A DNA stretch of 64,000 nt, taken from positions 1,452,001 to 1,516,000 of the forward strand of contig CM035317.1 in NCBI GenBank assembly GCA_000497125.2, in the 5' to 3' direction. This DNA comes from Spironucleus salmonicida (Eukaryota > Fornicata > Diplomonadida > Hexamitidae). The notes under the pieces were generated by a model. That model did not search any database. It saw only the letters and a list, made by a program, of their open reading frames with translations, and was not told where the DNA came from. This document shows positions 12,068-23,136 of the stretch, one piece after another. A program made the translations under genes and the position numbers. The stretch's first letter is position 1; each line of letters opens with the position of its first letter.

Positions 12068-14620
12068 TCATAGGAAGCAATTTCCGCTGACTATATCATT
12101 TGCACCAGTACATATAATACTGGTCTTGATCTGGTCGGCTTGTACACTACCACCGTTCTAAGATGTAACAACTGTGCATATTCGCCTGTTAAGTCCGGCT
12201 TAAATACAGTATTTGCTCAAACAGAATCTGCTTGCACAATTATTCACTGGTATTTAGAGTTTATCCACAGTTATAGAAGGAATAGAAACAGAGTTTTGGA
12301 TGGTAATATTTTTAGTGATAAATTGGTTACAAGTTGCTGAAGTATGTGTTGAATTACCACCTTAAAACATTGAAGGAGCTAAAATGTTGGCGGTCGCAAT
12401 ATTTTAAGCTGTTGCAGTACCTGTAAAGGTTGTCGTTGGAGCTGAAGTTGACAGTGAAGTTGCAATTATATCAAGAGATAAAGAGGTTGAAATGTTAGTC
12501 GAATTCATTGTCAGAAAACTGTGAACAGTAAGAGGTACAAAAGATACTATTCCGATAGAATTAATATTAAATAACGGAGTCGCTGCTTAAATAACAGTAG
12601 TATTTGAAGCTGTTGTTAAGGTTTAAACCTCCGTGGACTAAGCAGTTATATTAGTTCCAGTTAAAGAATTAGCTGTTATCGAACCAGCAATAGTGAAAGA
12701 TGGCATGGAAACACTACATCCAGCACATTACACATTCGTAAACTAAGCATTGGCTGATGTGAAAGTTTGAGAGTTAGCTGTTTATAAATTCGTAGTAGCG
12801 TTAACTGTAAAATCTAAGCCTCTGAAATTGAGTTAAGGTAGATTTAATGGCACTTGGGATGTTGTAGAAATTGTAGAAATTCCATTAACAAATTGTACCT
12901 GATTTTGTACTGTTAATTATTGTTAAATAGTAACTGGAAGAGTAAGAGTTACTTCATTAGTAATAGACAATGAATTTGTGATTGACAGTGATTGTGGTAA
13001 AGTTAAAGTGTTGCTGGTGAAATCTTAAATATTTGATAGTTAAGTTGTTGCTGTCGTGGAAGTAAAGTCTTAACAAGCTATTGGGTTAATTGCAGTAATA
13101 GTTGTTAGAGTTGAAGTTTAAGTACTTATATCATTAGTTGTAAGTGTCGTAAAATTAATATTCTGTTGATCTAGACCAAATAACTGTACGTTTTAACTAA
13201 ATTCTAAAGTTTAGTTGAAAGTGAATGAGTTAACGTTCAAAGTATTAACATTTAGCGTATCAACAGTCAAATTATCCACATTGAACAGATTTAATACCCC
13301 TTCAGTCTAATTTAATGTTCCAATGACACTAGATTGATAGGATCCATCACTTGATGTTAAATTCTAGCCATATAACTATTGTGTATATACGGAAAATTGT
13401 GAGTTAATTGGTAAGCCTAATTTTTAGAGTTGGTTCTATTTCTAAGTTACTTAAACAGAATTGATAAATTGGTTGATATCAGCTTCAGATTGAACAGATG
13501 GAATTCCTAGAAACATTTATCCTCGAACACTCATATTGTTAATAATTGCTGTTGCTGTTATTTAATGGGTTAAATAACTAGCTAAAACTACGTCAATTAT
13601 AAAAAATATTATAATAAATGCTAATAATAATATAACACATGGGCCCATCTCGATTGTATTATAAGTTTTTCCCTTTTGTCTTATTGGCTCATTGTATTAT
13701 GTATTAACTAGTGGCGTTTAAACACTTTCATAACTATTCTCACTATATTCTGATTCAAAAGTCTATTACTAATATTATTATATTGGATATATAACCGCTG
13801 GTTATATTTCTTAATACTTTTAATTTACCATATTTTGAACACCAAAATCTGCATACTTCAGATTGAAATAACAAGCAAATTCAATTTTTCCCGCTCTTTA
13901 CACACAACTTCCATCATCTTTCAACCATTCTAATGCCTTACTAGATTTTAAAAACGTAAGATCACTAATCTCCAATTATTTTTATATTTTTTCAATAGCT
14001 GAAAGTGCGAAAAAGTTTTGTGATTTTGAAAAAAAATCTGAAAAAAGTTGAAAAACATATTAATTCATTGAAAAAGCTGTTAAAAATGCAAAATTTTCAT
14101 TACAAATTGCAGTCCGAAGAGGTAATGATTCCTAAGGACTGAACACAGATATTATAGGAGGTTTAATTAGTTTAAGTTAATTTTAACATTTCTAACAAGA
14201 TTTTTAAACTGGAATACCGACTTTATGAGTCAAAAGCAATGATTCCTAAGATTAACAAGATGGACAGGCATATATCCCTAAAAAGAAAAAGCTGATTAGT
14301 TCAGGTGGAATGGTTGAGATTACTGTTGAAAAATTAGTTATTAACTAGGTTTAAATATTCATCGGAACTAGCTACTATAAAATATTGACATCTAAAGATT
14401 AATTATCTTAGGTTAATAAAAGTAATTTAATCCATTCCTATTAGCATAAATTTTGTGTCTGAATATTCTATATATTAAATTTTGTTATTTTTATTGCCGT
14501 GGACAATAGTCGAATAACACCAGTAATCAAACCATAGTTATCATTAAGTATTTTGTATGTAGATGCTGCAATATAATTGGTTTGATCTAATATCTTAGGT
14601 TTACCAAATAAATTTTCCAT
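12068..14620 (-). CDS. Large type II membrane protein: zinc-finger-like cytosolic part, one TM, Thr/Asn-rich ectodomain, 850 aa
   Basis: One TGA-free frame runs from ATG 14620-14618 to TGA 12070-12068 (every minus-strand TGA checked as out of frame). Residues 1-324 are soluble and contain a CxxC-X19-CxxC pair (C119/C122, C142/C145) that could bind zinc. A single strongly hydrophobic segment (~327-347) follows. The remaining ~500 residues are dominated by Thr, Ser, Asn, Ile and Val, with short repeating beta-type units such as LTVDTLNVNTLNVNSFT. This looks like a beta-solenoid or fibre, and the last 90 residues carry several Cys. The layout suggests a type II surface protein with an adhesin-like exterior. 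An internal Met at residue 325 just before the TM could start a separate shorter protein; the unbroken frame argues for one gene. Function unknown. Confidence 0.75.
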
Positions 14621-14732
14621 TTTATTAAATTTTAGAATACAATTATGTGATTATATATAATTTAAATAAATATAATGAAATTATATACTTAACACTATAA
14701 TAAAATACTACAATAACTATTAAACTTCACTA

Positions 14733-15614
14733 ATGCCGTTAGATAACCATTATGATAAAATAAAATAGACACAAAAATAAATCATAAATAACTTAAAATT
14801 AGCAGATTCAGCAAGGTTATAATCCCTTTCTACTGATTTTAAAATATAAAATACGTTAAATACAGCTTAGAACCAATATAAAGCACTACTACATCGTACC
14901 CAAACAGTTTTAGCTAGGAAAGAAAAATTATCTAGAAGACATTTAGAAATATTAGATGATGAGCGAGAAAGATGCCAGACACAACCAACAGGGGAATCTG
15001 AGTTTAATTAATTATTTCCAGACGAGTTTGTAGGAGATTCAAAATTAATAAGGTAAAAAGAAAAAGATTTTTACAGTAACTAATAATCTAAAAAATAATT
15101 ACAAAAAACATCAGAATATGAATAACTTCTAAAGAATATTAAGTCATCTGATGGTAAATTATATGAATCCTATGTTAAAAAACGCAATACTTAAAAGTAT
15201 ACTCATTATTCAGATTTTCTAATCGATATGGATCAACTATCTGTTATTGATTAGATTAACACAACCAAATAGGTTAATATCTCATAAATAGAAGTTTGTA
15301 CTTAACGCCGGGATCGATTAGCAGAGTTGACCAAACTTTAGCCTTAGAATAAAACTTTTTATAGAGCTGAAACTGAATCACCATAGTGCCGTGAAATGTC
15401 TTAATAAGAAATTTTCAAAGCAGCTTCAAAGCTTTAATTATTTTTCCAGCTAACTGGATTTTTTAATAAACTAAAATAAGAAACGATTAATTACTTAAAA
15501 CAAGACGAAAATACTTAGTAACGCCAAAATGTAAGTAAATATTAAAGCCACCTTAGAATGATGCGTTTTCTGGAAGACTATTAAAATGTACCAGGATTGA
15601 AACCACGAAAATGA
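14733..15614 (+). CDS. Coiled-coil protein, possibly SF3a60/Prp9-like, 293 aa
   Basis: The ORF runs from ATG 14733 to TGA 15612-15614. It is mostly alpha-helical and highly charged, with many TAA/TAG Gln codons. Two stretches recall the N-terminal half of splicing factor SF3a subunit 3 (SF3a60/Prp9): a segment around residues 140-175 with G.LYESYVKKRNTQKYTHYSDFL, and the following D.LSVIDQI region, where the family has G.Y...YIN....DYITYL..FDQL. The C2H2 zinc finger and the RHF.EWRH.HGM C-terminus of SF3a60 are not visible, so this is either a divergent homologue or another coiled-coil protein. Its start is 112 bp from the divergent ATG of the type II membrane protein. Confidence 0.6.
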
Positions 15615-15636
15615 AATTTTAATTACATTTTTCACT

Positions 15637-16215
15637 TCATAAATCATAGTCTGGCCATGCTCTTTAGTTTCCAACACTAAGTTATTTCAACATGGCCCGG
15701 CGCACGTTTTCTATTGTTTTACATGCAGGAATAAGACCCCTATGAGCCATCATATATTCTAATTACTCACCTTTCAGCTTATCACCTACTGTTGTAATAA
15801 GTATTTTTCGGATTTAAATATTTGTAAATTGCTGCTTACAAAGTTCTTCAATACGTCCACGAGTCATGGCACTCATTTTAAGTTGTTTAAGGTCTGCTAA
15901 GGCACCTGGAAAGTGACCAGAATGAGAAGTAGCACAAACAAGTTTCCAACCATTTGACTCTAAACGGCATACAACTTGATGACCACAAGTCTTGTTTCTG
16001 CATTATAATATTGCTTACCTCTGCCCAGATTTAGATGTGAATTGAGTGCGTATTTTGTAGTGTACGCAATTTTGAATAAGCTGCGTTTGAATCCACTCTG
16101 ATAACATCTAGTCTGCTGTTATCGCAGTAGATGGTAGAAATTAAGGGAAGGCTACTGGGAAAAGGATATCAGGATCTGGATTATCAAAAACTGAATGCAA
16201 TGTTTTTGGTTCCAT
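15637..16215 (-). CDS. Transposase-type zinc-finger protein (WRKY-GCM1/FAR1/MULE-like), 192 aa
   Basis: The minus ORF runs from ATG 16215-16213 to TGA 15639-15637. Residues ~50-105 form a compact Cys/His unit, C72-X4-C77-X20-H98-X2-H101, with a W between (NGWKLVCATSHSGH). This is the layout of the zinc-binding domain at the N-terminus of Mutator-like transposases and in FAR1 and related DNA-binding proteins. The remaining residues are helical and basic. No transposase catalytic core follows, so this is either a domesticated DNA-binding factor or a remnant. It is convergent with the coiled-coil gene (22-bp gap) and divergent from cysteine synthase copy 1. AGTGAAAAA follows the stop. Family call moderate, function inferred. 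Confidence 0.65.
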
Positions 16216-16314
16216 TTAAATTATTGCACAATACCAATATAATAAATGCTTGGAAATATTTTTAGATTCATATCAAATATAATAATATTATGTAAAATAA
16301 AATGGTTTATCTTT

Positions 16315-17160
16315 AATGACAACCCTACTAGACTCAATCGGCAACACGCCCCTGGTGAGGCTGCAACGGCTGAACACGCGTGGTAGGGTCTTCGTGAAGC
16401 TGGAGCTCAAGAACCCCGGCCGTTCTGTGAAAGACCGTGCGACGAAGTTTATGCTGCTGGACATGGTGGCGAAGGGCCAGATCACCGACGGCACGCGGAT
16501 CGTGGAGCCCACCTCAGGAAACACCGGTATCGGGCTCGCGATGTGCTGCTCAGCGCTGAACATCCCCTTCGTGTGCATCATGCCAGCCTCGATGTCCATG
16601 GAGCGCCGCCTCATTATCAAGGCCTACGGAGCCGAGCTGATTTTGGTATCCACCAACCTGGGCATGCGCGGCTGCATCGAGAAGGCCAACGCGATGGCGG
16701 CGGCGGACCCCAACGTAATCATCCCCCAGCAGTTCCAGAACATCAACAACCGCCGCGCACACGAGCTCACCACTGGGCCCGAGATCCGGCGCCAGTGCCA
16801 GGAGTACGATATCCACCCCGCGTACTTCGTGTGCGGCTACGGCACCGGTGGCACGATATCGGGGGTCAGCGCGGTGCTCAAGAAGGCATACCCGGAGCTG
16901 AGGACAGTCGCGGTGGAGCCCGCCACCTCCGCCCTGCTCTCCGGTAATCGCCCCGGGAAGCATGGCATCCAAGGAATAGGCCCAGGATTTAAGGCAGAAC
17001 TTGTCGACACCTCACTTATCGACGAAGTAACCACGATCACCACTGGAGTAGCTATAAAATATTGTCAGCTCCTAGCTTAAAAAGAAGGAATAATGGGAGG
17101 GATATCATCCGGCGCAAACGTTTGCGCTGCTATCAAATACGCAGATTAGTTTAACTGTGA
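16315..17160 (+). repeat. Identical GC-rich tract, copy 1 (shared with 23136-23981)
   Basis: The sequence matches 23136-23981 base for base as far as I could compare. Identity starts one base before the ATG and ends at codon 282 of the cysteine synthase gene. Sequence on both sides diverges at once. The tract is far more GC-rich than the surrounding genome. Confidence 0.9.
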
Positions 17161-17281
17161 TGTTATAACTGTTATTTCTGATACAGGCGAACGTTATATT
17201 TCAGTTGATGGTTTATTTGACGGTAAAGAGGTTGAAATAGAGCAAATTTATGGAGGCCCGTTATTAGAACTAAGTGATTGA
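16316..17281 (+). CDS. cysK: Cysteine synthase (O-acetylserine sulfhydrylase), copy 1, 321 aa
   Basis: The enzyme makes cysteine from O-acetylserine and sulfide using PLP. The ORF runs from ATG 16316 through a TAA at 17078-17080 (read as Gln) to TGA 17279-17281. Family motifs are complete: NTPLVRL (10-16), PLP lysine K39 in NPGRSVKDR, substrate loop EPTSGNTG (64-71), phosphate-binding GYGTGGT (174-180) and a C-terminal GGISSGAN loop that lies after the TAA. The standard-code stop would remove this last element, which strongly supports TAR=Q. At 321 residues it is the usual CysK length. The first ~220 codons are strikingly GC-rich and use CAG, never TAA/TAG, for Gln. The final ~40 codons are AT-rich and differ from copy 2. 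It converges on the Na+/H+ exchanger with 8 bp between stops. Confidence 0.95.
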
Positions 17282-17289
17282 AAACGATA

Positions 17290-18975
17290 TCATTAATGAT
17301 CCTCAATAAGTCCATGTGATTCTCCATATTTGGGAGCACCCTTTTTCCAAGACATTTTCTTCATAGACTAATAAGTAAAGAAGTTTTTTTCACGCACATT
17401 TATATCCTCTACATAAATATCATTCCCAAAAGCATAATCTTCTATCTATTTTGTCTTAATTTTCTGAATAAGTTCATCCATCTATAGTTCTTCTGGCAAA
17501 TAATGTTTCAAGAAACATTTTTAAGTAAAGCGATCAATCTTTTTGAAAAATCTTTTTATCTTTAAGTTTTTTCCTAAACTTAACTTGATCACATTTTATA
17601 TAATGTTTAAAGGACTTTAAAGAATTTAAGTTCCAACTGTGAGTTCTTATTCAAGTTTTACGCTCATTTTTAAAATTAAAGATCTCATGCTCAATCCGTA
17701 AACGAGAATTGTTACAGTGATCATGATACTTGTTGCAAACTGAACTGTATTTGCAACTTATTTATCTTACATTTCTTCTGCCATAGATTTACTCAGAGCG
17801 AAAGCTATTGCCCCACGAAGACCACACCAAGTTAAAATTACTTGCTCCTAAGCATTAATTTGTAAACTTAATGGTTTTCTTCTTAGGTTTAAAATTGCAG
17901 TCTAAAATATCACGCAGACTGCTCTGGCTAAGAAAGCAATAAATGGTAGGGTAAAAGCTACAGTAAAATCAATTTTTTGAGATGAAAAACCTACAAAAAT
18001 AAGCTAACTTCCCATATCAAGGAATACTAGATTCTCAAATGTCTAAGCAAGCGCATGAATAAATGATTTGAATGCTTGAATAGACTGCACTTAACAGTTA
18101 AAATCGACATAACGAGACATTACTAGTGCAGATGTCATTATGGCTATTATACCAGAAAAAAGCAAAGCATCTGCTAATACATAAGATAGGAGGCATGAAA
18201 TTAGTAAAAGCATTGGTTCTAATTACTATTTTTTATAAGTAAATTTCGTTAAAAATGAACATAAAAATGTAATTACCAACCCGGTTAGTACTGCACCTAA
18301 TACATTGATAAGAAATTTAGCAATACCTAGACCAACAATACTAAATATTGAGTGACCCCCTTATGTTAATGAATCAATTGACTTAGTTAAATTATATAAA
18401 ACAATTGCAACACCGTCGTTTATAGTAGCCTCCCCAAAAGCCATAATATACAGATTTTCATTAACATGTAATTATTCCATGATAGCTATAACAGAAACAG
18501 GATCAACTGCAGATAGTAAGGAAGCATATGATAATAATTACGCTAATGTAAAATTAGTAATAGAAATAGCCTATAATGCATATAAAAAACCTGCTATGAT
18601 TGCAGCATTACATACAGTCCCTACTATAGCATACATTAATATTTCTCTAATATTTTAAAAGAAAGCTGATTTATTCAAAAAATATGTAGCGTCAAAAATA
18701 ATTATAGGTACAAACACAAACAGAATTATTTCTGGGGATACTTCTAGCAAAGACTTTACAGATTAGAGACCTGGGATAAATTAGCTTATAAGTCCTACAA
18801 TGACTCCAATGAAAATTAATAGAATAGATTCTGGAACATACACTTTCATCTTAGAAGATGAATAAAATACTCTTATTAAGCATAAACATGTAACATATAT
18901 TGATAAAAAAAGTACTTCTTGCGAAACTGCACTAAGATGAAATCCAAATACTTAAAAGGCTTAATGTTCCGTCAT
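17290..18975 (-). CDS. Na+/H+ exchanger (NHE/CPA1 family), 561 aa
   Basis: The minus ORF runs from ATG 18975-18973 to TGA 17292-17290. It has about twelve hydrophobic segments over residues ~15-440, then a ~120-residue basic cytosolic tail. Diagnostic CPA1 motifs are visible: an [11 protein letters not shown] segment, [29 protein letters not shown] (the ND pair that binds the cation in this family) and [13 protein letters not shown]. The usual FGES is FGEA here. These carriers exchange Na+ or K+ for H+ at the plasma membrane or an endomembrane and set pH and volume. The length and short tail suit an organellar or plasma-membrane NHE. Five or more TAA/TAG codons fall inside transmembrane or motif regions. 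Confidence 0.92.
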
Positions 18976-19114
18976 TTTAATTACTAAAGATATTATTAAT
19001 ATAATAAATAATATACTTCAAAAAATAAGCATTCATATGATTAGTTAATGTTGATTTATATTGAGAATGCATAAACAGCAAAATATATATATATTAAGTA
19101 AGTAAATTATTAAA

Positions 19115-19264
19115 TCAATCGTTTTTAATATCTTTATTTTCCTAATAAACTTCTCTTTCTCTAGTGCAATATTTTATACCAAGCACTATGATTATTACTA
19201 TACACATTAGTACAAAATTCATGACTACAAACTAGCCTTCAGTAAATTACGATATAAATGACAT
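19115..19264 (-). CDS. Single-pass membrane micropeptide, 49 aa
   Basis: The minus ORF runs from ATG 19264-19262 to TGA 19117-19115. A ~15-residue N-terminal segment precedes one strongly hydrophobic helix (~residues 15-32, NFVLMCIVIIIVLGI), followed by a short charged tail rich in Arg, Glu, Lys and Asp. This is the classic shape of a small tail- or signal-anchored membrane protein. It lies 56 bp upstream of, and divergent from, the 635-residue gene. There is no family assignment. Confidence comes from the clean hydrophobic-then-charged layout in otherwise AT-rich spacer. Confidence 0.5.
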
Positions 19265-19320
19265 TCAAATTATTTATGTATACATATTTATAATATAATA
19301 ATTTTATACGACCAGTTTTA

Positions 19321-21228
19321 ATGGAGTATGTAAATATTTCATAATCTGATCTCCATTTTCCAAAAGTATCCATTCATTTATACGATTCGATTTAATTACC
19401 ATTTATGATTTAAACAATTTCATTAAAATATGATCAAACTCATAAAGTTTTGGGAATTCTTTCCCAATTCATCCTTACAGATGCAGCGTGCTCAATTTAT
19501 TCTTTAAACATTGGTATACCGTAGCCATGGCGTAATAAAGCCTCTAAAAACGTAAAAACGTAGTAAATATTTCTAAAGTCTATTCACCTGGCTACTGATG
19601 AGAAGCCATCCTTGTTTTCATGGGAGTGCTTCTGTTTTGATGGTGAAGAACGAGATATCACGGAATCGTAGTTTTTTGCTATGATTCCTTTCAATAGCGT
19701 TTAATTACGTGCAATTTCAAAGGGTAGTAGTGTCTCTGGTGACGAAGCGATTGTAAACTTTTAATCTGAAAGTAACAATTTTCAAAGTTTGGTTTTTACT
19801 TCTTTCAATTAATTTTTCTCAAATTTTTCAAACTTTTTCACTGAAATTTGCCCTGTAAAAACTGATATTTACAGTTTGGTTTACCGTCGCTTTTCGCTGC
19901 AGAACTCGCTTTTGCGTCATCGAAATCTTTTCTTTGCAAATGAGATTTTCGTAGATTTCGATTAAGTGGAAGAACGAGTAGATACTTATTTAGCAAGGAA
20001 AAACTTAATTTTCCCGTCTAAATTTCTGAATTCTACAGTAGAAGATGCACGAAATCGATTTGATAAAAATGCAAAAATAGGGTGTTTCATTGGATCATTC
20101 TCTAGCTAAAGTGTTATATAAATTGCTTTAGGCACAGTAAATTACTAAGGATGCTTTATAAAAAGTACTAATGATGGTGAAATATAAAATATTTAATATG
20201 CAAAAGGATTATAGCCATACAAAAATGGCGAGCGTAAATTATGTTAAATTATGGTTGTTATATTCATTTATTGCTGTTTTGATAGTCAAAGCAGCCTTAG
20301 CTAATCTTAAGTTAACTGTTAAAAAGCACGTAACTGTGATTTTCTTATGAGACATTTTACATATCTATCTCAAGCATTTTCTGGAAACGTAACCTAAGAA
20401 CCTCAATAGAAGCAGGATAAATCAAACTGCAAATTATAGCTTTTTAGACCAGTGTTCTGTAGCCTATATGGTGGGTTACGCTTTTGCGTTAAAAATAGTA
20501 AAAAGGATGTTTGTATTACATTTCCTAGTTTTAAGAGAATTAAATTACCTGAAATACGCTTTCCAGTACATTTAAGTTAATCAGTCGCTTAGGCATAATT
20601 TTCAGTTAACTGGTTTGTAAAATAACGTGGAATAGTTAGTGAAAAGAACAAAATCTGGTAAATAAGTATTTAATAATTAAAGGTTTTTTCTTCTGTTTAA
20701 CTCGACTTCTTTGTTGAAAATTTCACTTTTTAAACTCATAAAAATTAGGAGAGACTAGTAAACTCGTTTGAAATAATGTAAGTTTTACCATATTAATTAT
20801 TATGCTTAATGTGTAATAAAGAATTGAATTTATTATCAAAGTAATAAATCACGTAAAAAAGCACATTTCTTACAGATTTAGAGCCACATAAATCAATTTC
20901 CAGTTATAGTGTAACTGAATCTGAATTTTTATAGTAGAATTTTTCAGATTTCTTAGACTTAAATATCAAAACGCATTTTGGATAAACTAATGCTTGCGTT
21001 AATTTTTATCAATTAATAATGAAGTCATTTATAAGAAAAATTGATCAAAATGATCCTGAAAATAAAATTTTGATACAAAACTTAAAGATCTAGCTTTTAC
21101 GAGTGTAGTCATAGAATTTCTTCCAAATGAATGCTAAAAATAGTTCTAATATAATCAAAAATTTAGAGTAAATTGGAATATTTGGTATTACAGAAGATTT
21201 TTAAGAGCTAGATATAGTGGGTGAATGA
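19321..21228 (+). CDS. Hypothetical protein, 635 aa
   Basis: An open frame runs from ATG 19321 to TGA 21226-21228. An in-frame ATG at 19276 is possible but sits in spacer-like AT-rich sequence. The protein is rich in Phe, Ser, Asn and Gln, with no signal peptide and no clear membrane helix. A region around residues 230-420 alternates short strands and Cys-containing loops, with CxxC pairs further on (LCLMC near residue 490), suggesting a globular beta-rich or metal-binding part. I recognise no family. The stop is in a GGTGAATGAATG context. Confidence 0.65.
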
Positions 21229-21548
21229 ATGTTTATAAATTTGTAATTGAATTTATTGACTATGTGGTATACTAGTGTTTGATTATGTAGTAATAATATT
21301 ATTTGAACTTAAATTATATAAAATGCAAGATATTATTTTCATCAATAATAGAGGATATAATATTAAATAATATATCTAGGGGATTATTAAATTATTTAGA
21401 ATATGAGAATCAAGAATCTATTAACGATCACTATAAAAATACCATATAGTATATAATTAGTATTTAATAGTCATCATATAAATATTTAATTATATTTTAA
21501 TTTATTTGAAATAAATACCATACATGGTAAATATTATTCATAGGTTCA
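21229..21548. other. AT-rich intergenic gap between convergent genes
   Basis: This ~320-bp AT-rich spacer is unusually long for a convergent pair in this window. I see only very short open frames and no RNA gene. Confidence 0.45.
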
Positions 21549-22820
21549 TCATTAGCTATCATCAAGAACATCATCTGTTAAATCCCACCGACTCAGTGAA
21601 TCATCAAGATTCATTATTTTTAATTCAATTAGTTGAAATTTGTCGTCAAATATCAGAGAAATTGCATTTTTATATTATTGATTTAAACATGTGTACAAAA
21701 CGCATGGAAATGATGTTTCATCTGACCCACAAATTTGACATTTCTTAAATTTTCCCTCAAATGGCAGAGTATGTATGCAAGTTCTTGTTCTGCATGGGTT
21801 TAAATAATGTGCCTTAGTATCTGGATTAATTAACGAAATAGAGTAAAACTCTTGATTTTAAATAATACTATTTTAGAAAGGATAAGTAAGATTATAATTC
21901 AACTATTAACTTATGCAAAAAACTTAGAAAATACCCGAAATGCCATTAATATCCTGTATATTAACAATTTTGTCTTTTATTAAACCTATATAAATTTCAT
22001 CCTAAAACCCTAGTTTTAACAACTCATCATTAGATATTTTCATATGGAAAACGTAATTCTGAGAAGAGAATCCTTTTCGGAGCTCGATATTCAAATCATT
22101 AATATCGATTTTTTCAATATTTTATGCAAAAAAAGTTTACGTTGAGTATGTTGCGTTCCCATTACCTATGAAAAATTCGTATTAAAATAATCTATCAGTT
22201 CTTATTAGATTTAAAAAATCATCTCTCACGAGACCACGAACTAGCTACCGTGTTATTAGTTCTTGAATCACAAATTAAGAATTAAAAATTGGAATTAGAT
22301 TAATTTTGTCTATTCGTTATTTTTAAATTTAATAATTACAATCAAATATAAAATTAGAAGGGAATTTGTCGTAAACATGGAAATTTAAGAAGTCTGGAGT
22401 TTACTGTTGTTGTATAATGAATTTTGCAATTTGTTGGCAAATTATAGGCAACTTAACAGAAAAATCAGGCTTATTGGCAAGTAATTTCCCCCACGAAATC
22501 TTATCTGTTTCAGAAACCTTTTCCCCATCGAAAATTGCATCAAATCCGAGTCTTTCTAGTGTTTATATGTTGGATAAGATAGTAATCTGAATAGTAAGTT
22601 TTTGATTAGAAAATTCGATTTTTTAATCCTTTAGGAGCGATATTTTTCTTGATATTTCAACATATAATTTAGATTTTGGGGCAGATTTTGGAAGAGGCTT
22701 GTCATTTGATAAAACAGAGAAAATATAATCTAAAATTTGCAGTTATTGGTGTTCTAGCTTATATTTTGTTGATAATAGATTTGTAACTTTATCGAAAAAG
22801 AATGGGATGTATAATTCCAT
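21549..22820 (-). CDS. PIAS/Siz-type SUMO E3 ligase with divergent SP-RING, 423 aa
   Basis: The minus ORF runs from ATG 22820-22818 to TGA 21551-21549. Residues ~328-378 read ISLINP...LNPCRTRTC.H.LPFEG...KCQICGSDE. This aligns with the SP-RING of PIAS/Siz ligases (SL.CP......PCR...C.H.QCFD....W.CPVC), with C343 and the following C-x-H and CxxC ligands kept. The first SP-RING Cys (in CP) is replaced by Asn, and the loop between ligand pairs is shortened. Residues ~150-300 would correspond to the PINIT domain. Such ligases help UBC9 transfer SUMO to chromatin and nuclear proteins. The first ~120 residues are helical with no clear SAP motif. It is divergent from cysteine synthase copy 2. Confidence 0.7.
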
Positions 22821-23136
22821 TTTAATAACTTACTAATAATTTGTATGTAATAATTATAATATAATATAAATAAACAATATGATATTAAATTCTATAATAA
22901 ATATTATGTAGTATTTCAAAGTAAAGTATATTAGATATATACTAATTATCTGTTGATGTTAGTTTTAGAAAATTCCAAAAATGTTTTTTAAAGTATTTAT
23001 CGACGCATATTTATAGTGTTGTTTATACTAAATAATTAAATATTTTTGAATGAATTTAAAGTAGGATAGATTTTGCCAAATCACAATTAAACAAAACATA
23101 GAGATTAATTAGTGATTTTATATAGCACAAATCTAA
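22821..23136. promoter_or_regulatory. Bidirectional upstream region, SUMO ligase / cysteine synthase 2
   Basis: This 316-bp very AT-rich region lies between two divergent start codons and must hold both promoters. It shares no visible sequence with the upstream region of cysteine synthase copy 1, so the two copies probably have separate control. Confidence 0.4.

Noticed and set aside
16543-16972. ORFs of 134, 140 and 68 codons overlapping cysteine synthase, and the same set at 23364-23864
   Set aside because: They are other-frame shadows created by the high GC of the identical tract; the cysteine synthase frame explains the region.
21524-21748. 74-codon plus-strand ORF
   Set aside because: Antisense to the SUMO ligase, whose SP-RING lies in the opposite strand.
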